From Cyclobacterium roseum (GTDB lineage: Bacteria > Bacteroidota > Bacteroidia > Cytophagales > Cyclobacteriaceae): DNA of 64,000 nt. Every line of letters starts with the position of its first letter. The first letter of the stretch is position 1. The position numbers and the translations under genes are program-made. Where the stretch lies: positions 372,001 through 436,000 of the forward strand of contig NZ_WNKF01000002.1 in NCBI RefSeq assembly GCF_010119225.1, read 5' to 3'. Below, in pieces: positions 27,823 through 37,634 of the stretch. Under the pieces are notes generated by a model that was given only the letters and a program-made list of their open reading frames with translations, was not told the DNA's origin and made no database searches.

Positions 27823-29721
27823 TTAGACTGTCTCGGTCTCCTCCTCGGTTGTTTTTACCGCCGGATCGTCAAAAACAATGTCCTTTTCGATCTTCAGGTT
27901 ATCAATGATAAAGGTTTGCCGGTTGGGGGTGTTTTTCCCCATGTAAAAACTCAACAAGTCTGCAATTTTGGTTTCCTTATTGAGGATGATGGGTTCCAGC
28001 CGGATATCTTCACCGATAAAGGTGCCGAATTCTTCAGGGGAAATTTCACCTAAGCCCTTAAATCGGGTAATTTCGGCTACTTTCCCCAGCTTATGGATCG
28101 CTCGTTGCCGTTCTTCATCGGTGTAGCAGTAGATGGTTTCCTTCTTATTTCTTACCCGAAACAAGGGGGTATCCAATATGTACAAATGCCCATTTTTCAC
28201 CAGATCGGGAAAAAATTGCAGAAAATAGGTCATGATCAATAACCGGATATGCATGCCATCCACATCCGCATCCGTAGCAATAACGATTTTCCGGTAACGC
28301 AAGCCTTCAATTCCATCTTCAATGTTCAAGGCATGCTGCAGCAAGTTAAATTCTTCGTTTTCATACACTACCTTTTTGGTCATGGAATAGCAATTCAACG
28401 GCTTTCCTCGCAATGAGAAGACCGCCTGCGTTTGCACGTTTCTGGATTTTGTAATGGATCCGGAAGCGGAATCACCCTCGGTAAGAAAAAGCATGGTTCC
28501 ATCTTTCAACTCCGCATCTGCTTTTGGGTCATCGTAATGCACGCGACAATCCCGGAGCTTTTTATTATGCAGGTTGGCCTTTTTGGCCCGTTCATTGGCC
28601 AGTTTTTTGATCCCGGAAATTTCCTTTCGCTCCCTTTCCGACTGTAGGATGCGCTTCAGCAAGGCATTGGCCGTGTCCGGGTTTTGGTGCAGGTAATTGT
28701 CCAGCTCCACTTTCACAAAGTCATTGACGAATGTCCGGAGGGTGGGCCCGTCAGGTCCTACACTGTGGGAGCCCAATTTGGTCTTGGTCTGCGACTCAAA
28801 GACCGGCTCCTGCACCCTTACGGCAATGGCTGCCACTACACTTTGGCGAATATCGGAAGCATCGTAATCCTTTTTGAAGAAATCCCGTACCGATTTCACG
28901 ATGGATTCCCGGAAAGCTGCCAGGTGGGTACCCCCCTGGGTTGTAAATTGCCCGTTCACAAAGGAGTAATATTCCTCCCCGTATTGATTGGAATGGGTGA
29001 TGGCTATTTCAATATCGTTACCTTTCAGGTGGATAATGGGATACCTACGGCTGTCGTCATCCACTTTTCTATCCAGCAGGTCCCGCAAGCCATTTTGGGA
29101 GAAAAACTTTACCCCATTAAAATTAATGGTCAGTCCCGAGTTAAGAAAGGCATAGTTCCAGATCTGGTTTTCCAGGTATTCCGGAATAAAATGGTAATTT
29201 TTAAAAATCGTTGCATCAGGAGAAAAAACGATTTTGGTTCCGTTTCGCTCCGAGGTTTTTTCGATTTTACTGTCTTCCTTCAACTCTCCCATTTGAAACC
29301 GGGCCACCTTGCACTCGCCTTCCCGGAAGGATTGCACCATGAAATTTTCGGAAAGGGCATTTACGGCCTTGGTACCGACTCCATTCAGGCCTACGGATTT
29401 TTGAAAAGCCCCTGAATCGTACTTTCCTCCGGTATTGATCTTGGACACGCAGTCGATCACTTTCCCCAGGGGAATACCCCGCCCGTAGTCCCTGATCTCC
29501 ACTTTGTGTTCGCTAATTTTTACCTCGATGGTGCGCCCATGCCCCATCATGTGTTCGTCTATGCTATTATCCAGGATTTCCTTAACCATGACATAGATGC
29601 CGTCATCCTGGGCACTGCCATCCCCCAACTTGCCTATGTACATGCCAGGTCGCAGCCGAATATGCTCCTTCCAGTCAAGGGATTTAATGCTGTCTTCTGT
29701 ATAATTTGCGTTTGCTGCCAT
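27823..29721 (-). CDS. parE: DNA topoisomerase IV subunit B
   Basis: A 632-residue GHKL-ATPase subunit of topoisomerase IV. The ATP site is seen in [20 protein letters not shown] and [15 protein letters not shown]. The TOPRIM domain has [12 protein letters not shown] and [20 protein letters not shown] lies nearby. The length fits ParE rather than a long GyrB. A 4-helix membrane gene lies 13 bases upstream. The satD unit and parC lie downstream after a spacer that carries an independent promoter. Confidence 0.95.
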   Translation of the reverse strand: MAANANYTEDSIKSLDWKEHIRLRPGMYIGKLGDGSAQDDGIYVMVKEILDNSIDEHMMGHGRTIEVKISEHKVEIRDYGRGIPLGKVIDCVSKINTGGKYDSGAFQKSVGLNGVGTKAVNALSENFMVQSFREGECKVARFQMGELKEDSKIEKTSERNGTKIVFSPDATIFKNYHFIPEYLENQIWNYAFLNSGLTINFNGVKFFSQNGLRDLLDRKVDDDSRRYPIIHLKGNDIEIAITHSNQYGEEYYSFVNGQFTTQGGTHLAAFRESIVKSVRDFFKKDYDASDIRQSVVAAIAVRVQEPVFESQTKTKLGSHSVGPDGPTLRTFVNDFVKVELDNYLHQNPDTANALLKRILQSERERKEISGIKKLANERAKKANLHNKKLRDCRVHYDDPKADAELKDGTMLFLTEGDSASGSITKSRNVQTQAVFSLRGKPLNCYSMTKKVVYENEEFNLLQHALNIEDGIEGLRYRKIVIATDADVDGMHIRLLIMTYFLQFFPDLVKNGHLYILDTPLFRVRNKKETIYCYTDEERQRAIHKLGKVAEITRFKGLGEISPEEFGTFIGEDIRLEPIILNKETKIADLLSFYMGKNTPNRQTFIIDNLKIEKDIVFDDPAVKTTEEETETV

Positions 29722-29734
29722 AAACTTTACTAAT

Positions 29735-30238
29735 TCAACTTAAAATGGTACCTGACTTTACCTGCTTTATTTTTCCGGCAATCAGGTAAAAAAGACCCAA
29801 CACCCATACCAGCATCAAGACCGGAGCCAGGTAAAAAAAGAAATTGTATTCCGAACTGTTGATCACATTTTGATTGCTGATGCTGTGAATGTAAAAGACC
29901 AATACCGCCGTGGCCAGATTGAGTATTGCGATAAAGGAATACATCCAGGCAAGCATTTTGTCCCGATACACATCGCCCACCGGAAACAAGCGATTCAAGG
30001 CGGCATTTAATTTCATCTCCATCAGCTTCGCCGGAACGATCAATAAGACATTGTATACCAGAAACAGTGCAATGGCACCGTAAAAGAAACCCTCTTTGCT
30101 GATCTGCTTCAGCGGCATCCCTTCTTTGCTTGCCGCATAGGTGGCAAATTCGGGCAGTGCCGCATAGGCGTAAAGAAGCAGAAACAAAAACAGCCCAATG
30201 GTAAGAAAATAGAATACTTTGGCAAAACGGGTGTACAT
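29735..30238 (-). CDS. Hypothetical four-helix membrane protein
   Basis: A 167-residue protein with four predicted transmembrane segments (about residues 7-28, 48-70, 92-115 and 135-157). Short charged loops carry [21 protein letters not shown] between helices 2 and 3. I do not recognise a named family. It lies 13 bases upstream of parE and is probably its co-transcribed first gene. Confidence 0.75.
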   Translation of the reverse strand: MYTRFAKVFYFLTIGLFLFLLLYAYAALPEFATYAASKEGMPLKQISKEGFFYGAIALFLVYNVLLIVPAKLMEMKLNAALNRLFPVGDVYRDKMLAWMYSFIAILNLATAVLVFYIHSISNQNVINSSEYNFFFYLAPVLMLVWVLGLFYLIAGKIKQVKSGTILS

Positions 30239-30334
30239 GGTTTTTTATTTAAAGTGCTAATATAAATATTTATCCAGTACCAAATTTGGAAAGTTCCGCC
30301 GCCTTTTCAGAAAATACCTGAGGCAATGGGCTAA

Positions 30335-31927
30335 TCACTTGAATTCCAGGATGCGGTCCATTTCCTCACCGATACCGTGGAAAATCAATTTATCGGAATA
30401 GACCCGAACCACCGCTCCCGAAACCGGCGACTGTGCCTCCACCATCCCCAGCAGGGTGAGGTGGTGCACGCCTTGGGCATCTTTTACATAGTTACCCTCA
30501 TGATGATGCCCCGAAAACCAGGCAACCAAGGCCGGAGAATGCCCGATATTCTCCAGCACCTCCTGACTATTGAGCAGGTGGAGTCCATTTTCCGGAAGGA
30601 GCGGGTAGTGGCAAAACACGATTATTTTTTTTCCAGCTTCCTCTGCATTTTTCACCTTGGAAACCAACCAATCCATTTGTTTTTCACCGATGCCCCCATT
30701 CCAGGGTTTGGCATTATTGGCACCGGAAGCTTCCAGCCGGGCCATTAAGTCACTGGCTTTCCGGTAATTTTCAGTTCCCTCCGGATGACCTTCCAGGCTA
30801 ATATCCATGCCATCGAGTACCAAAAAAACGATGTTGCCCTTTTCGAAGGAATAGTAGCCCGATGGGTTTCCCAGCTTTTCTCCAACTTTAGCTTTCAAGC
30901 TGTCCGCTACCGAAAAATCATGGTTGCCCCAAACATGATGTAAGGGTGCCCTGGCGGCTTCCAATAAGCCAAGAGGTGCATCGAAACTTGTAAAATCCCG
31001 ATCGATCAAATCCCCCAGGTTTACGATAAAATCCGGTTCAAAAGCATTTAGAAACGGAATGGTTTGCTCCAGAGTGGCCAGGGTACCCCGGTAATTTCGT
31101 TTTCCAGCCGTCTCTGCGTCTGCATACTGCACGTCGGCAATAAGCCCGAAAGCAAAGCCTTGCCGGTCGGTATTTTCTCCAAGAAGTGTGTTCATTTTAT
31201 CGGCGTATCGTTCTCCCAGCAAAACCTGACTGGGACTATCAAAGTGCGTACTGTCAAAGGTGGTCGTCCCAAAGGAAGGGACCACCGCCGTGTGCGATAC
31301 CCTTGCCGGGAGTAGCAGCAATTTTTCATTCAACGATTTTCTCGATTCTTTGTCTTCCGAAAGTTGTCCGGCCACAAAAGGTAAATTCGGCAAAGACAGC
31401 GAATCCCGCAGGGCACCGATGAACTGGCTAATCTGCTCCAGGTACAGGTCGGGTTGGCCGGCATTGGATTCGCCCTGATGCCAAATCACTCCCCGAAGGA
31501 TGCCGTCCCTGGAAGCGAGCCGGGCCCTTTCTAGCATGTCCCTGAAAAACTCCGTTCCTGGCATCCATTCCTCAATGGCACTCCCCCCTTTGGCATTGAC
31601 CACAAGCCCGAGGTCTTTATCATTTTGAAGGCTTTTCATCTTCCTGGCAAATCCATAGGCAGGGCTCAGCCGCTGCATGCTGCTATCTTTTCGGATGGTA
31701 GAGTGAATGTTGAGGGGATTTCTGGCGGGGACCCAATCCTCCCCGGTAAATAAAAAGACCCCTTCCAGGGGTTCGGAAAGATCCGGCTGAATACTGGCCC
31801 TTCCTGCCATGTTGGATTGGCCAATGGCCAGGTAGATATCCAAATCCTTGGATTCCTGGGCAGATACCTGCCAACATAGCTGCCAACCAAAAAGGATTAG
31901 TAATAGTCTTTTAATCGAAACGCTCAT
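30335..31927 (-). CDS. Fusion: sialate O-acetylesterase-like (SASA) + ADPRM-like metallophosphoesterase
   Basis: A 530-residue exported protein (signal peptide residues 1-23). Residues about 28-245 are an SGNH-type sialate esterase/SASA domain with AIGQSNMAGR (nucleophile Ser) and VIWHQGESNA. Residues about 258-528 are a calcineurin-like phosphoesterase with GLIADVQYAD, NLGDLIDRD, WGNHDF, FCHYPL and SGHHHEGNY. The order and the text (GLIADVQ, WLVSKVKNAE, GVHHLTLLGMVEAQ, RILEFK end) closely resemble manganese-dependent ADP-ribose/CDP-alcohol diphosphatases. The two activities in one secreted chain suggest work on a decorated glycan or nucleotide-sugar-like substrate, but the substrate is not known. 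Confidence 0.82.
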   Translation of the reverse strand: MSVSIKRLLLILFGWQLCWQVSAQESKDLDIYLAIGQSNMAGRASIQPDLSEPLEGVFLFTGEDWVPARNPLNIHSTIRKDSSMQRLSPAYGFARKMKSLQNDKDLGLVVNAKGGSAIEEWMPGTEFFRDMLERARLASRDGILRGVIWHQGESNAGQPDLYLEQISQFIGALRDSLSLPNLPFVAGQLSEDKESRKSLNEKLLLLPARVSHTAVVPSFGTTTFDSTHFDSPSQVLLGERYADKMNTLLGENTDRQGFAFGLIADVQYADAETAGKRNYRGTLATLEQTIPFLNAFEPDFIVNLGDLIDRDFTSFDAPLGLLEAARAPLHHVWGNHDFSVADSLKAKVGEKLGNPSGYYSFEKGNIVFLVLDGMDISLEGHPEGTENYRKASDLMARLEASGANNAKPWNGGIGEKQMDWLVSKVKNAEEAGKKIIVFCHYPLLPENGLHLLNSQEVLENIGHSPALVAWFSGHHHEGNYVKDAQGVHHLTLLGMVEAQSPVSGAVVRVYSDKLIFHGIGEEMDRILEFK

Positions 31928-31989
31928 ACAGATAGTAAATCAGGTTTTGGTGAATTGCCAAACCAAGAATAAAGAAAATCTTCCGGAAT

Positions 31990-32823
31990 TCAGTCCGCTT
32001 TTTGAAGAAGTTCCTCCAATTTTTCTTTAATCAGTGGAATGGAAGCATAGAGATCTTCAAAACGCTCAATAACAAAATACCTTTCCTGAAATTTATTTTT
32101 CCAATAAGGCGTGTTCAAAATTAACTCCACATCGTATTCCAGATGGCGTGGTTCGTTTGAAAGGGAAAACAACGTCTCCCCGGCTGAACTGAGAATTCCC
32201 GCTCCATATACCTTCAGTTGCCCCCCTTCCCGGATCAATCCAAATTCAATGGTGTACCAGTATATCCGGGACAGCAGGTCAATGGCCAGAGGATTTTGAA
32301 TGTGCTTTAAGGCTATTCCCGCCAGATCCTTTAAAAAACGCGTGTAGGCAGGATCTGTCAATAAGGGCAGATGTGCAAAGGCATCGTGAAACATGTCCGG
32401 TTCCTGCAAATAATCCAGCTCCCCCATGGACCTCAGCCAGGTGGAAGCCGGAAATCGACGATGATTCAAAAGTCCGAAGAACAGATCATCATCTATCAAT
32501 CCCGGCACGACCTGCACCGCCCAGCCTGTAAGCCCTGCCAATCTTTTATTTACTTCTGCAAAATCAGCGATGCGATCCGAAGAAAAACCGATCAATTCCA
32601 GTCCATCCAGAAATTTTTGGGAAGCAGCGCCGGGAAGGTTTTTGTACTGCCGCTCAAAAAGAATTTTCCAAACCTGAAAATCTTCCGCAGTATACTTCTC
32701 GTATTCCTGCTGCATTGGTTTTAGTCTGGGATCAGAAAGAATGTTTGTAGAATCGTTAGCTGCCATGTTATTAGGTAACGCATTTATAGGGTGGATCTTG
32801 GCTTTGGCTGTGGATTTTTTCAC
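31990..32823 (-). CDS. phhA: Phenylalanine 4-monooxygenase
   Basis: A 277-residue non-heme iron, pterin-dependent hydroxylase that converts phenylalanine to tyrosine. Iron ligands are the two His in FHDAFAHLPLL and the Glu of IYWYTIEFGLI. Substrate-site text (VVPGLIDDDLFFGLLNHRRFPASTWLR) is conserved. The start may be the first ATG or the internal MAANDST at residue 20, because the basic leader is not conserved. It follows the trp-aroF operon on the same strand but is separated by a 352-base region with tandem repeats, so it is likely a separate unit. Confidence 0.94.
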   Translation of the reverse strand: MKKSTAKAKIHPINALPNNMAANDSTNILSDPRLKPMQQEYEKYTAEDFQVWKILFERQYKNLPGAASQKFLDGLELIGFSSDRIADFAEVNKRLAGLTGWAVQVVPGLIDDDLFFGLLNHRRFPASTWLRSMGELDYLQEPDMFHDAFAHLPLLTDPAYTRFLKDLAGIALKHIQNPLAIDLLSRIYWYTIEFGLIREGGQLKVYGAGILSSAGETLFSLSNEPRHLEYDVELILNTPYWKNKFQERYFVIERFEDLYASIPLIKEKLEELLQKAD

Positions 32824-32933
32824 TATTCTTTGCCAAAAGGAATTTATTACCCTCCTCTCATTAACGTAAATTTAAGCAAGCTGTTTGTAAGCGGTCAGGT
32901 TTACCCCTACACTTTTACCAATCCGAAACCTCA
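32824..32933. other. Spacer upstream of phhA
   Basis: No feature recognised besides presumed phhA promoter sequence. The rest of the region up to aroF is filled by the tandem repeat that follows. Confidence 0.35.
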
Positions 32934-33042
32934 TTTCATCTGTTTATAATTTGCTTTTTAGCTGTCAGATGCCTGCCTGTCGGCAGACAGGGAATCTCGC
33001 AATGATAATCATCCCACTGTGTGACGTTCTCGTCATGCTCGA
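32934..33042. repeat. Tandem repeat copy 1 (109 bases) with internal palindrome
   Basis: This unit and the next begin TTTCAT-TGTTTATAATT and end with an ATAATCATCCC...GTCATGCT-GA block. Each contains a different short hairpin in the same place; here it is CCTGCCTGTCGGCAGACAGG. The two copies are imperfect but collinear. Confidence 0.85.
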
Positions 33043-33158
33043 TTTCATGTGTTTATAATTGTCTTTAAGTTGCCACATAGCCTGTCCCGATCTTAAATCG
33101 GGAGAATCTTCGCATGAATTATAATCATCCCTCCGTGGGTCGCTTGCGTCATGCTTGA
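33043..33158. repeat. Tandem repeat copy 2 (116 bases) with internal palindrome
   Basis: Second copy of the unit starting at 32934, ending where a third TTTCATC start is cut short. The internal hairpin here is CCCGAT-CTTAA-ATCGGG, different from that of copy 1. It lies just past the aroF stop, so the hairpins could also protect or end the trp operon transcript. Confidence 0.85.
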
Positions 33159-33175
33159 TTTCATCAGCCATTCCT

Positions 33176-34195
33176 TTATAACAAGTCGAAGGTTTTCCGC
33201 ATGGCAAAAATCTTCCGGATCTGCTCTGCCAGCAAAGAACTTTGGGCAAAATTAAGGGTTTGCTGCCCGTCGGAATAAGCTTTATCCGGGTTCTCGTGGG
33301 ATTCGTAAATGATCCCGTCAGCACCCGCCATCACGCCTGCCAAGGCCATCTGTGGTACAAACTCCCGGATACCAATGCCATGGGATGGGTCTACCACCAC
33401 GGGTAAGTGGGACTTGGATTTGAGAATGGGTACGGCATTCAGATCCAGGGTGTTTCTACTTGCTTTTTCATACGTCCGGATGCCCCGTTCACATAAAATC
33501 AGCTTTTCGTTGCCACCGGAAAAAACATACTCAGCCGATTGTAACAGCTCCTCAATGGTGCCGGAAATACCACGCTTAATCAAAACGGCCTTATCCACCT
33601 TTCCCAGTTCATCCAGCAAATTGAAATTTTGGGTGTTTCTGGCTCCTACCTGGAATACGTCTACGTAATCATACATTTCCTCAATTTGGGAAACCTGCAT
33701 CACTTCTGTGACGATTTTAATTCCCGCAGCTTTGGCTAGTCGGTGCCATAATTTGAGCCCATCCATGCCCAGCCCTCTGAATGCGTAGGGACTACTCCTG
33801 GGCTTGAAAACACCTCCCCGCATCATGGTTAGGTTATTTTCCTTCATATGGTTGATTACCTTAACAATCTGCTCCTCTGATTCAATGGAGCAAGGACCAG
33901 TGATGATCGCCATCTCTCCATCCTGGATAGCGATCCCATCTCCCAGATCAATACGGGTAGGTTTGACTTTCCATTTTTTTGAAACCAGTTTGTATTCATC
34001 CGAAACAATGTGAATGTCCTGAATCCCCTCCAATGCTCCGATTTTCCGAATATCAAAGGCCTTCTTTCCGATACCAATGAGGTAATCGCCCATCTGTGTT
34101 TTGACTTCTGTAACGGTATACCCCAGACCGGTCACTTGTTGTATTAACGTTTCTTTCTGTTCGTAACTGATCTCCTGTTTGAGCTGTATTATCAT
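33176..34195 (-). CDS. aroF: 3-deoxy-7-phosphoheptulonate (DAHP) synthase
   Basis: A 339-residue type I-beta DAHP synthase, the first enzyme of the shikimate pathway (PEP + erythrose 4-phosphate). Residues 1-68 form a ferredoxin-like/ACT-like regulatory domain; the TIM barrel follows with ITGPCSIESEEQ, MRGGVFKPRSSPYAFRG, GARNTQNFNLL, LIKRGISGT and VVDPSHGIGIRE. It is the last gene of the trp operon, overlapping the trpA stop by 4 bases. This ties chorismate supply to tryptophan control. Confidence 0.95.
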   Translation of the reverse strand: MIIQLKQEISYEQKETLIQQVTGLGYTVTEVKTQMGDYLIGIGKKAFDIRKIGALEGIQDIHIVSDEYKLVSKKWKVKPTRIDLGDGIAIQDGEMAIITGPCSIESEEQIVKVINHMKENNLTMMRGGVFKPRSSPYAFRGLGMDGLKLWHRLAKAAGIKIVTEVMQVSQIEEMYDYVDVFQVGARNTQNFNLLDELGKVDKAVLIKRGISGTIEELLQSAEYVFSGGNEKLILCERGIRTYEKASRNTLDLNAVPILKSKSHLPVVVDPSHGIGIREFVPQMALAGVMAGADGIIYESHENPDKAYSDGQQTLNFAQSSLLAEQIRKIFAMRKTFDLL

Positions 34196-34965
34196 GATAG
34201 AATGCCTTGAATGTATTCGTTAATATCTTTTTTTAAGTCGCTTGATTCCCGCAATACGTTGATAAAGGCACTGCCGATAATCGCCCCATGAGAATGGGCA
34301 GAAGCGGTTTGAAAGGAGGGTTTGTCCGAAATCCCAAATCCGATCAGCCGGGGATTATTCAGCTTCATGGCCTTTACCCGCTCAAAATAAGCCAATTGCT
34401 CGGGCGTGATCTCCTTTTTGGCTCCAGTGATACTAGCCGAAGAAACCATGTAGATAAACCCGTCCGTATGTTGGTCAATTTGTCGGATCCTTTCTTCAGC
34501 CGTTTGTGGAGAAATCAGAAAGGTATTTCGCAAGTCGTACGCATCAAATATTTCCTTGTATTCTGAAAGGTACTGTTGCATGGGCAAGTCAGGTAAAATC
34601 AGGCCGTCAATTCCTACCTCTTTACATTTTTTGCAAAAGGCCTCCATACCGTATTGTACTACGGGATTAAGATATCCCATCAGGATCACGGGAATGCTTA
34701 CTTTTTCCCGTAGTTCACTTAATTGCTCAAAAAGCAATTTCAGGGTCATTCCATTATTCAACGCCTGATTATTGCTTTCCTGAATGGTGGGACCATCGGC
34801 TATGGGATCCGAATAAGGCACTCCTATCTCAATAATATCAGCACCGGCCGCTTCTATGGCCTCCATAATGGTCAGCGTATCACCAAGTTTCGGAAAACCT
34901 GCTGTAAAATAGATGGATAAAATGCGTTCCTTTTTCTGTTTAAATAATTCGTCTATGCGGTTCAT
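34192..34965 (-). CDS. trpA: Tryptophan synthase alpha subunit
   Basis: A 257-residue TIM-barrel enzyme that cleaves indole-3-glycerol phosphate to indole and glyceraldehyde 3-phosphate. It carries YFTAGFPKLGD, the catalytic Glu in IIEIGVPYSDPIADGPTIQ, and the catalytic-Asp segment GLILPDLP. The ATG at 34965 (MNRIDELF) is used because it begins at the conserved N-terminus and follows the trpB stop by 5 bases; an in-frame ATG at 34986 would lie inside trpB. Confidence 0.96.
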   Translation of the reverse strand: MNRIDELFKQKKERILSIYFTAGFPKLGDTLTIMEAIEAAGADIIEIGVPYSDPIADGPTIQESNNQALNNGMTLKLLFEQLSELREKVSIPVILMGYLNPVVQYGMEAFCKKCKEVGIDGLILPDLPMQQYLSEYKEIFDAYDLRNTFLISPQTAEERIRQIDQHTDGFIYMVSSASITGAKKEITPEQLAYFERVKAMKLNNPRLIGFGISDKPSFQTASAHSHGAIIGSAFINVLRESSDLKKDINEYIQGILS

Positions 34966-34970
34966 ATCTA

Positions 34971-36161
34971 CTAGTAATTTCCCCATTTGATGTAGGTATC
35001 TAAATCTTTGTCTCCCCGGCCCGAGAGATTGATGATAATCACATCGGTAGGTTCGTATTGGATCTGGTTAAGGGCTGAAAAAGCATGTGCCGATTCGATG
35101 GCAGGGATGATTCCCTCCAGTCGGCTGACCTCGATACCTGCCTGCATGGCATGCTCGTCCTCAACGGCCACAAACTCTCCCCTGCCCGATTCAAAAAGAT
35201 GGGCATGTACCGGACCAATGCCCGGATAATCCAAGCCAGCCGAAATGCTGTGAGGTTCCACTACTTGTCCATCTTCTGTTTGCATCAGTAGCGTCTTGCT
35301 CCCATGTAGAATCCCCGGTTTTCCCAGCAAGGTAGTGGCTGCAGACTTACCGGAAGACACTCCCAATCCGGCAGCCTCAACGGCGATTAGGCGGACAGAG
35401 GGTTCGTTGTAATAATGGTAAAAAGCGCCGGCCGCATTGCTACCGCCCCCGACACAGGCAATGACCAGATCTGGGTTTTCCCTTCCTTCCTTTTCCTTGA
35501 GCTGTGCCTTCATCTCTGCGGAAATTACGGATTGAAACCGAGCTACCATCTCCGGATACGGGTGGGGTCCTACCACAGAACCGATAATGTAATGCGTGTC
35601 TACCGGATTATTGATCCACTGACGCATGGCTTCATTGGTGGCATCTTTCAGCGTTTTGCTACCCGAATTAGCCGGCACCACGGTTGCTCCCAGTATTCGC
35701 ATGCGTTCCACATTGGGTTTCTGTCGCTCCATGTCCACGGCTCCCATATACACCGTACACTCCATGCCCATCAGGGCGCAGACAGTGGCTGTGGCCACTC
35801 CATGTTGCCCAGCTCCGGTTTCGGCAATGATGCGCTTTTTATTTAGCTTTTTAGCTAAAATGATCTGGCCGACGGTATTATTGATCTTGTGGGCACCCGT
35901 ATGGCAGAGATCTTCCCGCTTGAGGTATATCTTGGCGTTGTATTTCTCCGAAAGTCTTTTGGCGAGAAATAGGGGAGTAGGCCTGCCCACATAGTCTTTC
36001 AAAAGGGAATCAAACTCTTCCCGAAAAGCAGGAGATTCCATTATTAGTTCATAATTCTCCCGCAACTCTTCGATATTGGGATAAAGCATTTCGGGAATAT
36101 AGGCTCCACCAAATTGCCCATAGAATCCATTTTCGTCAACTTTTATCATCGGTATATCCAT
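34971..36161 (-). CDS. trpB: Tryptophan synthase beta subunit
   Basis: A 396-residue PLP enzyme that condenses indole with serine. Standard TrpB text is present: [10 protein letters not shown], the PLP lysine in [28 protein letters not shown], the [10 protein letters not shown] phosphate loop, and [11 protein letters not shown]. It directly follows trpF. Confidence 0.98.
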   Translation of the reverse strand: MDIPMIKVDENGFYGQFGGAYIPEMLYPNIEELRENYELIMESPAFREEFDSLLKDYVGRPTPLFLAKRLSEKYNAKIYLKREDLCHTGAHKINNTVGQIILAKKLNKKRIIAETGAGQHGVATATVCALMGMECTVYMGAVDMERQKPNVERMRILGATVVPANSGSKTLKDATNEAMRQWINNPVDTHYIIGSVVGPHPYPEMVARFQSVISAEMKAQLKEKEGRENPDLVIACVGGGSNAAGAFYHYYNEPSVRLIAVEAAGLGVSSGKSAATTLLGKPGILHGSKTLLMQTEDGQVVEPHSISAGLDYPGIGPVHAHLFESGRGEFVAVEDEHAMQAGIEVSRLEGIIPAIESAHAFSALNQIQYEPTDVIIINLSGRGDKDLDTYIKWGNY

Positions 36162-36815
36162 TTATTCTTTGGTTTTCTGTAGTTGTTGTCTGATCTCCCA
36201 GGAAAATTCCCGCACCAGGCTCAGGTCTTTTAGTCCCGGTCTGATCTCAAATTTTGAATTGATATCAATACCTGCCATGTGCGGAGCGGACTGGTACAGG
36301 TCCACCAACTCCCCAGCCTGGTCTGCCTGAATTCCCCCGCTGAGTAAAAACGGTTTGTGGAAGGGGTATTGTTTAATAATTTCCCAGTTAAATTGATGGC
36401 CGGTACCTCCATACGAAGGACCGTCGGTATCCAGCAGGAAATAGTCCACGAGTTCTTCATAGGCTTCCAAACCCTGCCAGGACCATTCCTTTCCGATCCG
36501 AAACACCTTGATCAGGGAGATCCCTGTCAGGTTTTTGATTTCCCTTACTTGCTCCAGCGATTCATCTCCATGAAGTTGGACCTTATCCAGCCCGTAATCC
36601 CTCACAACTCCCTGGATCTCGTCCGGACTGGCGTTTACAAATACACCTACCTTCGGCAAGGCAACGCCCTGGTAAAATTCCGGATCCACAGAAAACCCCG
36701 GCACATACCGTCTGGAGGGAGGATAGAAAATCATACCCATCCAATTCACCAAACCGAGTTCCTCAAGTCCCCGAATATTTTCGGGATCTGCCATGCCACA
36801 GACTTTTATGATCAT
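36162..36815 (-). CDS. trpF: Phosphoribosylanthranilate isomerase
   Basis: A 217-residue TIM barrel that isomerises phosphoribosylanthranilate. Catalytic Cys is in IKVCGMADPENI; the general acid Asp lies in DYFLLDTDGPSYGGTGHQFNW, and FLLSGGIQ forms part of the phosphate site. It overlaps trpC by 4 bases and abuts trpB. Confidence 0.96.
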   Translation of the reverse strand: MIIKVCGMADPENIRGLEELGLVNWMGMIFYPPSRRYVPGFSVDPEFYQGVALPKVGVFVNASPDEIQGVVRDYGLDKVQLHGDESLEQVREIKNLTGISLIKVFRIGKEWSWQGLEAYEELVDYFLLDTDGPSYGGTGHQFNWEIIKQYPFHKPFLLSGGIQADQAGELVDLYQSAPHMAGIDINSKFEIRPGLKDLSLVREFSWEIRQQLQKTKE

Positions 36816-37633
36816 GCCCCGGAGTTTTGAGCTTGCGATGTCAGTAATTTCCGGTACTGATTCATGAAATTATACGCTGCCTGATGGGGCCGAATGGTTT
36901 TCATAAAGTTTTCTCCAATTAGAAAACCATCAAAACCGGCCTTTTTTAGCCGGACCAGCGTGGCCGGGTCAGACAGTCCACTTTCCGAGATCCTGATAAA
37001 CGTGTCGGGTATCATCTGAATCAATTCCAGGGAGGTTTCCATGTTTACCTCAAAGGTTTTCAGGTTCCGGTTATTTACACCTACCAGATCTACGTATTCG
37101 TTTAGGGAGGCATCCAATTCTTCCCGATTGTGAACTTCCAACAGCACTTCCATTCCCAGCTCTTTCGCCAGAGCAGCCAGTTCCCGGATTTTTTGAGGTG
37201 TCAACGCAGCCGCTATTAGCAAGATGCAATCTGCTCCCAAGGCCCTGGACTCGATCAGTTGGTACGCATCCACCATAAAGTCTTTACGAAGGATGGGACA
37301 GTAATTAAATTTTCTGGCCAGTTTCAAATCCTCTGCCGATCCTCCAAAATACGTTTCGTCGGTGAGCACCGAAAGGGCGGAAGCTCCGGCTTGCATGTAT
37401 CCAATGGTTATTTTTTCAATCGCTGCCGTTGAATTGATCCAGCCCTTCGATGGGGACTTTCTTTTGAACTCGGCAATGATGCCTGTTTTTTCCGGATCGG
37501 TTATGTATTTTCTCATAGAGACCACCGGGTTTCCAAAAAACAGGCTTTTCTCCAACAATTTCTCCGGGTAGAGTGCCTTTCGCTCAGCTACTTCTTCCTT
37601 TTTATGGGCAATAATGGTATCCAATAGGTTCAT
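36812..37633 (-). CDS. trpC: Indole-3-glycerol phosphate synthase
   Basis: A 273-residue TIM barrel enzyme closing the indole ring. It shows IIAEFKRKSPSKGWI (catalytic Lys), LSVLTDETYFGGS, PILRKDFMVDAYQ, VGVNNRNLKTFEV and ISESGLSDPATL. It starts one base after the trpD stop, and trpF overlaps its end. Confidence 0.97.
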   Translation of the reverse strand: MNLLDTIIAHKKEEVAERKALYPEKLLEKSLFFGNPVVSMRKYITDPEKTGIIAEFKRKSPSKGWINSTAAIEKITIGYMQAGASALSVLTDETYFGGSAEDLKLARKFNYCPILRKDFMVDAYQLIESRALGADCILLIAAALTPQKIRELAALAKELGMEVLLEVHNREELDASLNEYVDLVGVNNRNLKTFEVNMETSLELIQMIPDTFIRISESGLSDPATLVRLKKAGFDGFLIGENFMKTIRPHQAAYNFMNQYRKLLTSQAQNSGA

Positions 37634-37634
37634 A

